Source of the DNA: Prevotellaceae bacterium
Lineage (GTDB): Bacteria; Bacteroidota; Bacteroidia; Bacteroidales; Bacteroidaceae
Assembly (NCBI GenBank): GCA_015256945.1
Contig: JABZLB010000010.1
Location: 1-64,000, forward strand
Length of the DNA stretch: 64,000 nt
Direction of reading: 5' to 3'
The notes below the pieces were generated by a model that was given only the letters and a program-made list of their open reading frames with translations, was not told the DNA's origin and did no database searches. Within the stretch, counting starts at the first letter, position 1, and the number at the start of each line of letters is the position of its first letter. Position numbers and translations under genes: made by a program. Shown piece after piece: positions 44,929-54,924 of the stretch.

Positions 44929-47900
44929 TTATTTGTTAACAAACTTCTTACCATTTTGTAGAACAATCCCCTTATATGACTTGTTGATACGCTGTCCAGA
45001 GGTATTATACATGGGTTTATTGTCAGCTGTGTATGAATTGGCATTGATACCCTTGATACCGTCAGGCGTACCGGCAATGTGGCCAAACTCTACATTATCA
45101 ATGAAACCGCCAAGAGAGTTGGTATAATAGGCTTCAATTGCAACGTAAACACTTTTACCAGCGTAGGCCGAAAGGTCGATATTATAATGTGTCCAGTTCG
45201 TACCATCGAATAAACTTGGCTGTAAATCGCTCCCGACTTGTGTGAAAGAAGAGCGGTTTGTTGCACTTGTTTCGCTGACAAGAACTCTAAATTTCGGCGT
45301 AGCTATTGGCTTGATAGAAGCTTCTGTTTCCCAAGCGCGTGCGTCAAACTGGAGAGTTGATGCAGAGGTCATGTTTATTTTCTGAGATATTAACCAGTCA
45401 TCACCAGCACCTTCAGAGTTGCATCGTGTCATTAATGCCTGATGACCGTATGCACCTTTAAGGCTGTTAAAGCATTCAGAATCGTTTAATACGCAGAAGC
45501 TAAGCGGGGCACCTTCGTGTAAATTAGGCGTTGTCCAATACATAATACCTTCTGAAGATGTTCCGTCGGCGTTGATTCCTGTGAAACCTTGTGGCAGACC
45601 TCCTGTAACATCCTCCTCAAATCCGTAATAAAGTACGTCTTTTGGTAATGCAATTCCTTCAACAGGAAGCTCAATTATAGAGCCATCACTGAGCTGAATC
45701 TTAAGTTTGTCCGTAACCTTTACGGAGTCAGCAGTAGCAGTTGAGCCTGCATTGAATGTAACCTTAAAGGTTTGAGAGGAACCGGCTGCAACGGTAGTGT
45801 TAGGCGCTAACGTTGTAGTGAAGTTAGGTGTAGAGAAACTTGCTGAATTAACGGTTACGCTATTGCCGCCAAGATTCGAAATTGCAATAACACCACTTGA
45901 GAAGCTTTTGCCAAAGTTTACTTTGTATGCCGACCAGCTTGATTTGTTTAAGGAAACATTACTTGAATTAAGATCTGCAATCTCTACATTGTCAATTGCC
46001 AGAGCATTCGAGTTATAGTAGTTGGTTACAGTATATGTCCAACGGAACTGTACGGTCTTACCTGCATATTCTGAAAGGTTAAAGACATCGTGAACCCAAT
46101 ATCGTTGGTCTTCCTCGCTGTTGTCAGAGATTCGGTCTAACGTTTTCCATGTGCCATCAACCAATACTTCAAACGTGCCATAATCGGCGTTGTTGTCAGT
46201 AGTCTTAAATGTATTTGTGCGTACACGATTGAGATCTTTTTTGAGGTTTACAGGCTGATCGTTACCCCACCAGAAGCTAATCTGATACTGTCCACTTGCA
46301 GGGAGCTTAACATTTGGCGAGTATAGTACGTTGGTATCGCCGGCAGCACGTCCACTTGTCGATGCAATGTACTTGCCTTCATATGGATAACGGTTGTTAA
46401 TTTCCCATGCAGAATACTGACTTACATTGTTAGCATACCATCCTAATGGCATAGACGTGGTGTTATTCTCAAATCCTTCAAACCACGGGAAAGCGGTAAT
46501 GGTTTTGTTTTCTTGTGTAGTGAACGACCATAATGGTGCGTCAGTTTCTTCCCCAACGCTGTTAACACCTACAACTTTCCAAAATAATTGCTTGCCGTCA
46601 GGAACATTTGCAAGCGTGTATGAGGTTACATTGCCAACGCTTTGTCCGTTTACCACATCAAAATGATTGCTGGCTGTACCTACGTATAGCTTGTAATCTT
46701 CAGCAAACTGTGCTGGTTTCCATTCGAATTTTACATCTTTATAGAACACGTTTGTCTTGTTGTTGGCAGGTGAATTATAGGCAACGCCGAATGGTACACC
46801 GTCTGTTCCATAGACGTTTGGCAGGAGAACACGGTCGAGGAAGAACGTACTGTATTCGCCTACACCTGTTTCACCACTGAGGTCGGCAGCAGGATTTTTC
46901 CAGCGAAGCTTTACATTATTGGTGTTATATTGACTTAAATCTACCGTAACCGTTTCGAGTTTGTTATAAATACTCGATTCACTGTTACCTGTTTTCCATC
47001 CTGTATTTTTCCATGTTTTGCCGCCATCGGTTGATACTAACAATGAAATTTCATTATCTGATAATGTATTTCCTTCTTCCGATGTAAACTGATTATGATA
47101 CGTAAACGTCACTTTGTGAGGAGCTGATGGATCAGAAAGGTCAAGACGTGGCGATGTAAGGTTCATGTCATCATAGTCTATTGACGAGTAAACACTTTTG
47201 TCACCTTCCAACGCCGTCGATGATGAACGCCATCCCTTTACGTCCCAACCTGCCGGCGGGAACGTTTCAAACAGTTCCAGTTGATAGCCTGCCGGCACAG
47301 CTTCCTTGGTGGCAGTGTAGGGGATTGTAATATCACCACCATTGGTCTTAATGACGGCATTGCCGCTTGTTGGCGATGTAAGGCTGGCCTTATAAGCGAG
47401 TTGCATAGGGGCAGTTGCGTTGACATCGAGGTTGATGTGTGCAGTATCGGCTCTGAGAGTTACGCCTTCAGGTGCTTCAAAACCAGTAACCTTTAATCCC
47501 TTTTTACCTACATTCTTCAGAGTAAATGTCTCTGAATAATGCTTTTCGCCGATATACATCTTCTGGAATTTGTATTGCATCAGGCTCGATTGAGCCTTTG
47601 GTGAGGTAAGAGGAGCACCCTGTTGTACCTTCACATTGTCAATCCACAGTGCATTTCCACATTGTTTAAGCATGTCGTAAACAAAGGCAATACGAACCTT
47701 CTTTCCCTGGAACGGGCTCAAATCGAGCTTTGAATGGTGCTGTTCCCAAGTGTTGAAGCTGGTAACTCCGCTTGCTTTCAGGCTTTCAGTATTGGCTATA
47801 TCGAGCAGAAGAGTTTCATTACCGCTTTGCGTATCAACCGCATACACCTTTAATGTATACCATTTGTTTTTATTCACCATAGCTGGTGAGGCTTTCCAAT

Positions 47901-48255
47901 CAAATGTTAATTGGTAAGTATTATCTAAGTTAAGTTCAGGCGTAAGGATGCGCTCTTTACGTGGTCCAAAGCCACCTTTTTTGTCTCCATTGTATGTTGG
48001 CGCATCCATAAAGAGCCAGCCGTGCCCCGTCATTGACGGAATCTTGCCCTGATAGCATTCTACTTTCCATGTGTAATAGTCGCATGTTGTTTGAACGCCA
48101 CTACCTTCATAGGTCCATCCTTGTGGAAAGTTGGCCGAATAATACGTTGCACTTTGTTGTTGATAGCCCTCAAAGTCTTCGTTTAGAATAGTCTGAGCCC
48201 GGCCGTTTGCAAGTGAAAATGCAAACAAACCTAACATAAGATAAAGTTTCCTCAT
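44929..48255 (-). CDS. Large secreted choice-of-anchor J / cleaved-adhesin protein
   Basis: 1108 residues with a signal peptide (1 to about 20, GRAQ). At least four jelly-roll adhesin modules recur, each with a DFEG/FETFP/GFEN/GFEED start, a G-W pair and a strand ending IDNV or LDRV; Ig-like linkers between them carry SETFTLKNVGKKGLKV and GVIAISNLGGNSVTV. The tail MYNTSGQRINKSYKGIVLQNGKKFVNK matches the short secretion-type end of the neighbouring adhesin. A probable surface adhesin; a perfect promoter upstream suggests strong expression. The two adhesin genes lie in tandem but are separated by about 230 bp and a hairpin. Confidence 0.75.
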   Translation of the reverse strand: MRKLYLMLGLFAFSLANGRAQTILNEDFEGYQQQSATYYSANFPQGWTYEGSGVQTTCDYYTWKVECYQGKIPSMTGHGWLFMDAPTYNGDKKGGFGPRKERILTPELNLDNTYQLTFDWKASPAMVNKNKWYTLKVYAVDTQSGNETLLLDIANTESLKASGVTSFNTWEQHHSKLDLSPFQGKKVRIAFVYDMLKQCGNALWIDNVKVQQGAPLTSPKAQSSLMQYKFQKMYIGEKHYSETFTLKNVGKKGLKVTGFEAPEGVTLRADTAHINLDVNATAPMQLAYKASLTSPTSGNAVIKTNGGDITIPYTATKEAVPAGYQLELFETFPPAGWDVKGWRSSSTALEGDKSVYSSIDYDDMNLTSPRLDLSDPSAPHKVTFTYHNQFTSEEGNTLSDNEISLLVSTDGGKTWKNTGWKTGNSESSIYNKLETVTVDLSQYNTNNVKLRWKNPAADLSGETGVGEYSTFFLDRVLLPNVYGTDGVPFGVAYNSPANNKTNVFYKDVKFEWKPAQFAEDYKLYVGTASNHFDVVNGQSVGNVTSYTLANVPDGKQLFWKVVGVNSVGEETDAPLWSFTTQENKTITAFPWFEGFENNTTSMPLGWYANNVSQYSAWEINNRYPYEGKYIASTSGRAAGDTNVLYSPNVKLPASGQYQISFWWGNDQPVNLKKDLNRVRTNTFKTTDNNADYGTFEVLVDGTWKTLDRISDNSEEDQRYWVHDVFNLSEYAGKTVQFRWTYTVTNYYNSNALAIDNVEIADLNSSNVSLNKSSWSAYKVNFGKSFSSGVIAISNLGGNSVTVNSASFSTPNFTTTLAPNTTVAAGSSQTFKVTFNAGSTATADSVKVTDKLKIQLSDGSIIELPVEGIALPKDVLYYGFEEDVTGGLPQGFTGINADGTSSEGIMYWTTPNLHEGAPLSFCVLNDSECFNSLKGAYGHQALMTRCNSEGAGDDWLISQKINMTSASTLQFDARAWETEASIKPIATPKFRVLVSETSATNRSSFTQVGSDLQPSLFDGTNWTHYNIDLSAYAGKSVYVAIEAYYTNSLGGFIDNVEFGHIAGTPDGIKGINANSYTADNKPMYNTSGQRINKSYKGIVLQNGKKFVNK

Positions 48256-48292
48256 CGTGCTTTATAAAATTAGTAATGTTGTTAATTCGTTG

Positions 48293-48323
48293 CAAATGTA
48301 ATAAATTAATTAATAAAAGCAAA
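48293..48323 (-). promoter_or_regulatory. Promoter of the large adhesin gene
   Basis: On the minus strand: TTTG (48320-48323), a 19-bp gap and TACATTTG (48293-48300). The rest of the 48256-48606 gap shows only a weak GGGGATA/TATCCCC pairing (48541-48581) that may end the OPT transcript. Confidence 0.65.
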
Positions 48324-48606
48324 CAAAAACCGTAATAAAAGTTTTATTTTGTAATAAAATGCTATTTAAATGCGTTGAAAAATGCAAAACAATGCTATGT
48401 TACTTATGAAGTGACAGTTAGTATTTGACAGCATAATAATTATTCGCTCATTTCAGAATTATTATTATTTGCTGATTGTGATGTGGATTTTCACCACCGT
48501 TCTGTATGCGTGATTAGCAGCTGATATACAATAAGGTAGAGGGGATACACCGAACCTTTACAATGGCTACGGCATATCCCCACTCAGATATTAACTTATT
48601 ATAATA

Positions 48607-50601
48607 TTATTTTCTGGTAGCCCTGATAAAGTAAGCAATAAGACAGATGTATGCAACGAGCGAACAAATCTCTGATAAAGGATTTATCCACCAGTCCTTA
48701 GCTATCGACCATTCAACGCCACCGAACTTTAATAAAGCCGATACAACACCCATCAATGCACCACCGGCAATGAACCCACTCGCAATAAGGGTACCCTTTT
48801 CGCCACGTTCTTTGTTCACCTTTTCATCTTTAGATCGTGACGTTACATACCAGTTTATGGCACCTCCTACAACGAGGGGTACATTTAATTGTAATGGGAT
48901 AAACATACCCAGCGAAAAGGCAAGGGCAGGAATATGGCAGCGGTCGAGTACGATTGCTATCGCAGCACCAGTGGCATATAACACCCATGGTGCACCTACA
49001 CCGTTCATCAGCGGGTCGATTACTGCTGCCATAGCGTTGGCCTGCGGAGCTGACAGGCTATTGCCTGCAAAGCCATAAGTCTGGTTTAGCACAATCATCA
49101 CGCCTACAACAGTGGCTGCACTGACAATGGTACCGAGGAATTTCCATGTCTCCTGCTTTGCAGGGGTGGTGCCTAACCAGTATCCTATCTTCAGGTCGGT
49201 GATGAAACTGCCCGCCATTGACAATGCCGTGCATACTACACCACCCATGATAAGCGCTGCAAGCATGCCGCCGGGGCCCTTCAATCCCACAGCAACCATA
49301 ACTACACTGGCCAGTATCAGGGTCATCAATGTCATGCCCGATACGGGGTTACTGCCTACAATGGCAATAGCGTTTGCCGCTACGGTAGTAAAGAGAAAGG
49401 CAATAACAGCTACCAACAATATGCCAACTACGGCAAAAGTAAGGTTGCCTTTCATTACCCCGAGCCAGAAAAAGCCGAACGTCAGCAGAATAACGACAAT
49501 GCTTCCTATGGCTATGATTCTGAACGAAATATCGCGTTGTGTACGTTTTACGTCAGCAATGCTGCCTCCTTTGCCTTTTAGTTCTTTCGTGGCAAGCCCC
49601 ACAGCACCTTTTATTATGCCCCAGCTCTTGATAATTCCCAGCACGCCAGCCATGGCAATACCGCCGATACCGATGCTGCGTGCATAGGCTTTGAATATGT
49701 CTTCAGGCTGCATGCTGCCTACGGTTGCGGTTATAGACGGGTCCCACATGTTGAGAACCTGATCGTGAAACAGCAGCGACATGCCCGGAACTATGAGCCA
49801 CCATACGGCAACCGAGCCTAAGCAGATATACAAAGCATATCTTAATCCAACAATATAACCGAGGCCAAGCACAGCTGCTCCTGTATTAACTTTGAACACG
49901 AGCTTGGCTTTATCGGCTATGTCCTGTCCGATACCGATGAACCTGCTTGTAAAGTTCTCGTTCCACCATCCAAATGTTGAAACAATAAAATCGTAGATAC
50001 CGCCTACTAATCCGGCAATCAATAGCGGACGTGCCTGGTCTCCTCCCTTGGCCCCGCTGACAAGAACCTGTGTAGTTGCCGTTGCTTCGGGGAAAGGATA
50101 CTTGCCATGCATGTCACTCACAAAATACTTACGGAAGGGAATTAACAAAAGAATACCCAGCACACCACCCAACGCCGATGCCAGGAACATGTTGAGGAAG
50201 GAAGATGTTATTTCCGGATACTTGGCCTGAAGAATGTATATTGCCGGTAACGTAAAGATGGCACCTGCCACAACTGCACCCGAACAGGCACCAATACTCT
50301 GTATAATTACGTTCTCACCAAGAGCGTTATGGCGATGGGTTGCTGTTGATACGCCTACGGCAATGATGGCTATTGGGATAGCCGCTTCAAAAACCTGTCC
50401 TACCTTTAAGCCCAGATAGGCGGCAGCTGCTGAGAATATAACTGCCATCAATATACCCCAGGTTACCGACCATACGTTCACCTCGGGATATGCCTGGCCT
50501 GCTTTCATGATGGGTTCGTAAGCCTCACCGTCTTTCAATTCGCGGAAAGCATTCTCGGGAAGCTCCAGTATTTCCTTTGTAGTTTCGTTTGTTTCGTTCA
50601 T
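48607..50601 (-). CDS. OPT family oligopeptide transporter
   Basis: 664 residues from the ATG at 50601 (MNETNETTKEILELPENAFREL); the frame is open for 30 more codons upstream, but those overlap the promoter region. About 14-16 membrane helices, with family stretches such as GAIFTLPAIYIL, YPFPEATATTQVLVSGAKGG and MNGVGAPWVLYATGAAIAIVLDR. OPT proteins import small peptides or metal chelates with protons. The substrate is not readable. Confidence 0.88.
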   Translation of the reverse strand: MNETNETTKEILELPENAFRELKDGEAYEPIMKAGQAYPEVNVWSVTWGILMAVIFSAAAAYLGLKVGQVFEAAIPIAIIAVGVSTATHRHNALGENVIIQSIGACSGAVVAGAIFTLPAIYILQAKYPEITSSFLNMFLASALGGVLGILLLIPFRKYFVSDMHGKYPFPEATATTQVLVSGAKGGDQARPLLIAGLVGGIYDFIVSTFGWWNENFTSRFIGIGQDIADKAKLVFKVNTGAAVLGLGYIVGLRYALYICLGSVAVWWLIVPGMSLLFHDQVLNMWDPSITATVGSMQPEDIFKAYARSIGIGGIAMAGVLGIIKSWGIIKGAVGLATKELKGKGGSIADVKRTQRDISFRIIAIGSIVVILLTFGFFWLGVMKGNLTFAVVGILLVAVIAFLFTTVAANAIAIVGSNPVSGMTLMTLILASVVMVAVGLKGPGGMLAALIMGGVVCTALSMAGSFITDLKIGYWLGTTPAKQETWKFLGTIVSAATVVGVMIVLNQTYGFAGNSLSAPQANAMAAVIDPLMNGVGAPWVLYATGAAIAIVLDRCHIPALAFSLGMFIPLQLNVPLVVGGAINWYVTSRSKDEKVNKERGEKGTLIASGFIAGGALMGVVSALLKFGGVEWSIAKDWWINPLSEICSLVAYICLIAYFIRATRK

Positions 50602-50658
50602 TTTATGGATTGTTGTTATTTTGTTTCGATGGATAATCAAATGGTCGTCAATCGTGTG

Positions 50659-50692
50659 CAAAGATAATAAATAGTAAGCAATTATATACAAA
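50659..50692 (-). promoter_or_regulatory. Promoter of the OPT gene
   Basis: On the minus strand: TTTG (50689-50692), a 22-bp gap and TATCTTTG (50659-50666), about 58 bp before the ATG at 50601. Confidence 0.5.
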
Positions 50693-50777
50693 AAATGCTC
50701 ATCTCTTCATGATTTTATGGTATAAAGGCTACATTCAGACAGCATAAAGTGTCATTCATTAGCCCGTAAGGTTAATT

Positions 50778-50862
50778 GTATGACGGCCGTCAGCAGCGTT
50801 GCTGACGGTCGCCGCACATCTCGTATGACGGTCGCCGTACGCGTTGCTGACGGCCGTCGAAC
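50778..50862. repeat. Hairpin repeat locus D (40-5-40 bp)
   Basis: Modules at 50778-50817 and 50823-50862 with spacer ATCTC. The first contains GACGGCCGTCAGCA facing TGCTGACGGTCGCC, a 14-bp stem. It lies between the OPT promoter and the clpB terminator and fills most of the 50602-50961 gap. Confidence 0.8.
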
Positions 50863-50883
50863 AATGAACAAACCATAAAAAAA

Positions 50884-50927
50884 CACTTGCATGTATGCTG
50901 TAAAGTGTTTACAGATACATGCAAGTG
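50884..50927 (-). terminator. Terminator of clpB
   Basis: CACTTGCATGTAT pairs with ATACATGCAAGTG, continued by CTGTAAA/TTTACAG with a single bulge; seven T follow on the minus strand. Confidence 0.9.
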
Positions 50928-50961
50928 CTTATGTTATATAAGGCTAATGATTAGCCGTTCA

Positions 50962-53550
50962 TTAGTTGCGGAAGACGAGTTCCCCATTTCTGGCATCAAT
51001 CATAACAGGTTTCTCACGTACTACTTCTTCAGTAAGCAGCTTCCTGCTCAGCTCATTAAGTACATAGTCCTGAATGGCACGCTTCACAGGTCGTGCGCCA
51101 AACTCGGGATCGTAGCCCTTGTCGGCTATCCAGCTAATGGCGTCAGGAGTCCACTCTAAGGTAAATCCTTGTGTCTCGAGCATCCTCTTAACATTCTTCA
51201 TTTGCAGCGTAACTACTTCGGCAATCTGCTCTTTAGTCAGTGGCAGGAACATGATAATGTCGTCAATTCGGTTCAGGAACTCGGGACGAATGGTCTTTTT
51301 CAGCATCTCCATCACGTTCTTACGAGTGTCGCTGATGGTCGTCTCGCGGTTGCTGTCGTTCAGGTTTTGGAATCGCTCCTGAATGTATTGGCTGCCGAGG
51401 TTCGACGTCATGATGATGATAGTATTCTTAAAGTTCACCGTGCGTCCCTTGTTATCGGTAAGCCTTCCATCGTCCAATACCTGAAGAAGTATATTGAAAA
51501 CATCAGGATGTGCCTTTTCAATTTCATCGAATAACACCACGCTGTAAGGCTTGCGGCGTACGGCTTCGGTAAGCTGTCCGCCTTCATCGTAACCCACATA
51601 GCCCGGAGGCGCTCCGATAAGACGTGATACACTGAACTTCTCCTGATACTCACTCATATCAATTCGCGTTATCATGTTTTCGTCGTTAAACAGGTATTCG
51701 GCCAGGGCTTTGGCTAATTCGGTCTTGCCTGTACCTGTTGTACCGAGGAAAATAAACGATGCAATAGGACGTTTGGGGTCCTGAAGCCCGGCCCTGCTGC
51801 GGCGTACGGCATTGCTTACAGCCTCAATAGCTTCGTCCTGTCCAACAACACGCTTGTGCAATTCCTCTTCAAGATGCAACAGTTTGTCGCGTTCGCTCTG
51901 CAGCATTCTGGTTACGGGTATGCCCGTCCAGCGGCTAACCACTTCGGCAATATCGTCTGCTGTTACTTCCTCACGAATCATAGCGGTACCGCCTTGTGTT
52001 GTTTTCAGCTGCAGTTGTATGTTGTTAATATCGTCCTTCAGCTGCTTTAGCTTGCCGTATCTAATTTCGGCTACACGACCATAGTTGCCTTCACGCTCAG
52101 CCTTTTCGGCCTCAAACTTCAGGCTTTCTATCTCTTGTTTGTCCTGCTGTATTTTGTTAACGAGGTTGCGTTCAGCCTCCCACTTGGCGCGAAACTGACG
52201 CTCTTGTTCCTGTAATTCGGCAATTTGTTTGTCAAGCAGCTTAAGTTTGTCCTCATCATTCTCACGTTTGATGGCCTCGTGCTCAATTTGCAGCTGCTTT
52301 AAGTGACGTGTAATTTCGTCGAGTTCTTCAGGTACCGAGTCGCGCTCCATACGCAGCTTGGCAGCAGCTTCGTCCATTAAGTCAATGGCCTTGTCAGGTA
52401 AAAAGCGGTCGGAAATATAGCGCTCCGACAGTTTTACGGCAGCAATACAGGCATCGTCCTGTATACGAACCTTATGATGGTTTTCGTAACGCTCCTTCAA
52501 TCCACGCAGAATAGAGATGGCGTCTACCTCATCAGGCTCATCAACCATGACGGTTTGGAAACGACGTTCAAGTGCCTTGTCCTTCTCAAAATACTTCTGA
52601 TACTCGTTAAGTGTAGTGGCACCAATAGCCCTTAACTCGCCACGGGCAAGGGCAGGCTTTAGTATATTTGCAGCGTCCATTGCGCCTTCGCCGCCACCTG
52701 CGCCTACAAGCGTGTGTATTTCGTCGATGAAAAGGATGATGTTCCCGTCAGAATTAGTTACCTCTTTAATAACGCTCTTAAGGCGTTCCTCAAACTCGCC
52801 CTTAAACTTGGCACCGGCAACGAGGGCTCCCATGTCAAGCGAAAAGAGCTGTTTATCCTTTAAATTCTCAGGAACGTCGCCGCGAACGATACGCTCGGCA
52901 AGGCCTTCTACGATGGCTGTCTTACCTGTTCCCGGTTCGCCTATGAGGATAGGGTTGTTCTTTGTGCGGCGTGAGAGTATCTGAAGTACACGTCGAATTT
53001 CTTCGTCACGCCCGATAACGGGGTCTAATTTACCTTTGCGGGCATCGTCAACAAGGTTACGTGCATACTTCGAAAGAGCCTGATAGTTCTCATCTCCGCT
53101 TGCACTTTGTACCTTTTGACCCTGTCGAAGCTCGGCAATTGCATGCTTCATCTCCTCCTCGTTGCAGCCTGCATCCTTCAAAATACGACTTACAGAAGAG
53201 TTAATCTGGAGCAAGGCGAGGAGCATTGGCTCAATACTTACGAAGTCATCACCCATTTTTTGTGAATTGTCTATGGCGCGCTGCAATACCTCATTGCTCG
53301 TATTCGAGAAATAAGGCTGCCCGCCTTCCACACGGGGCAGGTGCTGCATCTCCTGCTTTAAAAGGCTTTCTATCTGAGCTGCATTGACGCCCAACTTCTG
53401 GAAAATGAAGTTACTGACATCACGCCCTTTCTGTATGATACCCTGAAGCAGATGTACAGGCTCAATGACTTGCTGGTGAGCTTGCGACGCTAAGGTCGCA
53501 GCTTCCTGCACAGCCTCTTGTGCTTTGATTGTAAATTTGTCGAAATTCAT
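50962..53550 (-). CDS. clpB: ClpB disaggregase (AAA+ chaperone)
   Basis: 862 residues, standard ClpB length. N domain (MNFDKFTIKAQEAVQEAATLA), first AAA+ module with Walker A GEPGTGKT (about 205) and GAGGGEGAMDAANILKPALARGELRAIGATT, the long coiled-coil M domain (about 400-540, RHLKQLQIEHEAIKRENDEDKLKLL), and a second AAA+ module with GTTGTGKTELAKAL (about 605) and FLNRIDDIIMF. It rescues aggregated proteins with DnaK. It is distinguished from ClpC/ClpA by the M domain and the start. No heat-shock operator was recognised. Confidence 0.95.
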   Translation of the reverse strand: MNFDKFTIKAQEAVQEAATLASQAHQQVIEPVHLLQGIIQKGRDVSNFIFQKLGVNAAQIESLLKQEMQHLPRVEGGQPYFSNTSNEVLQRAIDNSQKMGDDFVSIEPMLLALLQINSSVSRILKDAGCNEEEMKHAIAELRQGQKVQSASGDENYQALSKYARNLVDDARKGKLDPVIGRDEEIRRVLQILSRRTKNNPILIGEPGTGKTAIVEGLAERIVRGDVPENLKDKQLFSLDMGALVAGAKFKGEFEERLKSVIKEVTNSDGNIILFIDEIHTLVGAGGGEGAMDAANILKPALARGELRAIGATTLNEYQKYFEKDKALERRFQTVMVDEPDEVDAISILRGLKERYENHHKVRIQDDACIAAVKLSERYISDRFLPDKAIDLMDEAAAKLRMERDSVPEELDEITRHLKQLQIEHEAIKRENDEDKLKLLDKQIAELQEQERQFRAKWEAERNLVNKIQQDKQEIESLKFEAEKAEREGNYGRVAEIRYGKLKQLKDDINNIQLQLKTTQGGTAMIREEVTADDIAEVVSRWTGIPVTRMLQSERDKLLHLEEELHKRVVGQDEAIEAVSNAVRRSRAGLQDPKRPIASFIFLGTTGTGKTELAKALAEYLFNDENMITRIDMSEYQEKFSVSRLIGAPPGYVGYDEGGQLTEAVRRKPYSVVLFDEIEKAHPDVFNILLQVLDDGRLTDNKGRTVNFKNTIIIMTSNLGSQYIQERFQNLNDSNRETTISDTRKNVMEMLKKTIRPEFLNRIDDIIMFLPLTKEQIAEVVTLQMKNVKRMLETQGFTLEWTPDAISWIADKGYDPEFGARPVKRAIQDYVLNELSRKLLTEEVVREKPVMIDARNGELVFRN

Positions 53551-53729
53551 TATATTGTATTTTTTATTTATATTCTAATTTTGTTTTACGCTTATATATA
53601 CTCAAACGATATGCCCAATTAATTATGTCTGACGTATTGTCTTATTGTGGCGACAAAATGACACCTCGTCAAAATTAAAGGTATGCTTTCAAAGATTTGT
53701 GGGGATGGTATTAAGGGGTTAAGGAGTTC

Positions 53730-53979
53730 TTATTCAGGAGCTCAGGAGTGAAAAGGAGTTGTGAAGTTAAGACAAATACGAGGCTAATGTAATATAGATG
53801 GTAGGGTAGAGCAGGCTTCTGGCAAATAAAAAAATCGCCCCATTATATAATGGTGGCGATTATAGTATGATTTTATCTTCTTACCTTATGTTTATCATCA
53901 ACTTTTTGTATCGCATAAACAACGCTCAGAGTATTGTCTTAACTCCATAGCTCCTTTTCACTCCTGAACTCCTGAATAA
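53730..53979. repeat. 250-bp element with 46-bp terminal inverted repeats
   Basis: The left arm (53730-53775) begins TTATTCAGGAGCTCAGGAGT. The right arm (53934-53979) is its reverse complement with four mismatches, all transitions. The interior holds a small hairpin (53833-53861) and no ORF. No target-site duplication was evident. The size and arms recall a MITE-like element. It accounts for most of the 53551-54007 gap. Confidence 0.7.
53833..53861 (-). terminator. Hairpin with T-run, likely ispH terminator
   Basis: AATCGCC...CATTA pairs with TAATG...GGCGATT, followed on the minus strand by TTTTTTTATTT. It lies inside the 250-bp inverted-repeat element, about 150 bp after the ispH stop. Confidence 0.6.
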
Positions 53980-54007
53980 TATCTCTTTACATCCTTTACA
54001 ATCAATT

Positions 54008-54865
54008 TCAGTGTCTCAGAATATAGTCACGACATTCTTCCATCAGCCATTTCGGTGTGCTTGTAGCCCCACAGATTCCTACTGTATGGGCATCTTTGAG
54101 CCATTCAAATTGAATTTCATCGGCACTTTCTATTTGATGACTATTTGGGTTTACGCTTTTACATTCGGCAAAAAGCACCTTGCCGTTACTGCTTTTTTGT
54201 CCGCTTACAAAGAGAATGACGTCGTGACGGGCTGCAAAGTCAGCAATGTTGGGCATCCGGTTGGCCACCTGACGGCAAATGGTATCGAAACTTTTGAATG
54301 AGGCTCCGGGTGAAATGTGCTGTTGGATATAGTCGATAATACGGTGGAATTCGTCGAGGCTCTTCGTTGTCTGCGAATAAAGATTGATGTCTTTAGAAAA
54401 GTCAAGCTTTGTCACATCGTCAAATTTCTCAATAACTATTGCCTTTGACTTTGTCTGTCCAACCAGTCCTAATACCTCGGCATGGCCGTTTTTACCGAAT
54501 ATTACAACTTGTGCTTCCGACTTATTCTGATACTGTTTCTTAATTCTTCTTTGCAAAGCGAGCACTACCGGGCATGTAGCGTCAATGATTTCTATATGAT
54601 TTCTTTCAGCGATCTCGTATGTTTCGGGAGGCTCTCCATGTGCCCGAAGCAGTACTTTTACATTGTGAAGCTTCTTAAATTCTTCGTGATCGATGGTAAT
54701 TAGTCCCTGTTGATGCAGGCGCTTTACCTCCATTCCGTTGTGCACTATGTCGCCAAGACAGTACAATGTATTGCCAGCTGCAAGTTCCTCTTCTGCCTTT
54801 TTGATGGCTGTTGTCACGCCGAAGCAGAAACCACTGCCATGATCTATTTCTATTTGTACTTCCAT
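54008..54865 (-). CDS. ispH: 4-hydroxy-3-methylbut-2-enyl diphosphate reductase
   Basis: 285 residues. The three cluster cysteines are present: Cys14 (GFCFGV), Cys98 (DATCPVV) and Cys197 (DTICRQ), with substrate-binding His42 (HNGMEV), His76 (RAHGEP) and His128 (GHAE). It performs the last step of the MEP isoprenoid pathway, giving IPP and DMAPP. It follows DUF1573 by 59 bp and the alpha-2-macroglobulin gene on the same strand. In related genomes it is usually next to cmk, which here is 8 kb away. Confidence 0.95.
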   Translation of the reverse strand: MEVQIEIDHGSGFCFGVTTAIKKAEEELAAGNTLYCLGDIVHNGMEVKRLHQQGLITIDHEEFKKLHNVKVLLRAHGEPPETYEIAERNHIEIIDATCPVVLALQRRIKKQYQNKSEAQVVIFGKNGHAEVLGLVGQTKSKAIVIEKFDDVTKLDFSKDINLYSQTTKSLDEFHRIIDYIQQHISPGASFKSFDTICRQVANRMPNIADFAARHDVILFVSGQKSSNGKVLFAECKSVNPNSHQIESADEIQFEWLKDAHTVGICGATSTPKWLMEECRDYILRH

Positions 54866-54924
54866 TTCTATCCGTCTTACAATCGTCAGGACAAAGTTTC
54901 TCTATTGTATAAAGTATGCCCTTG

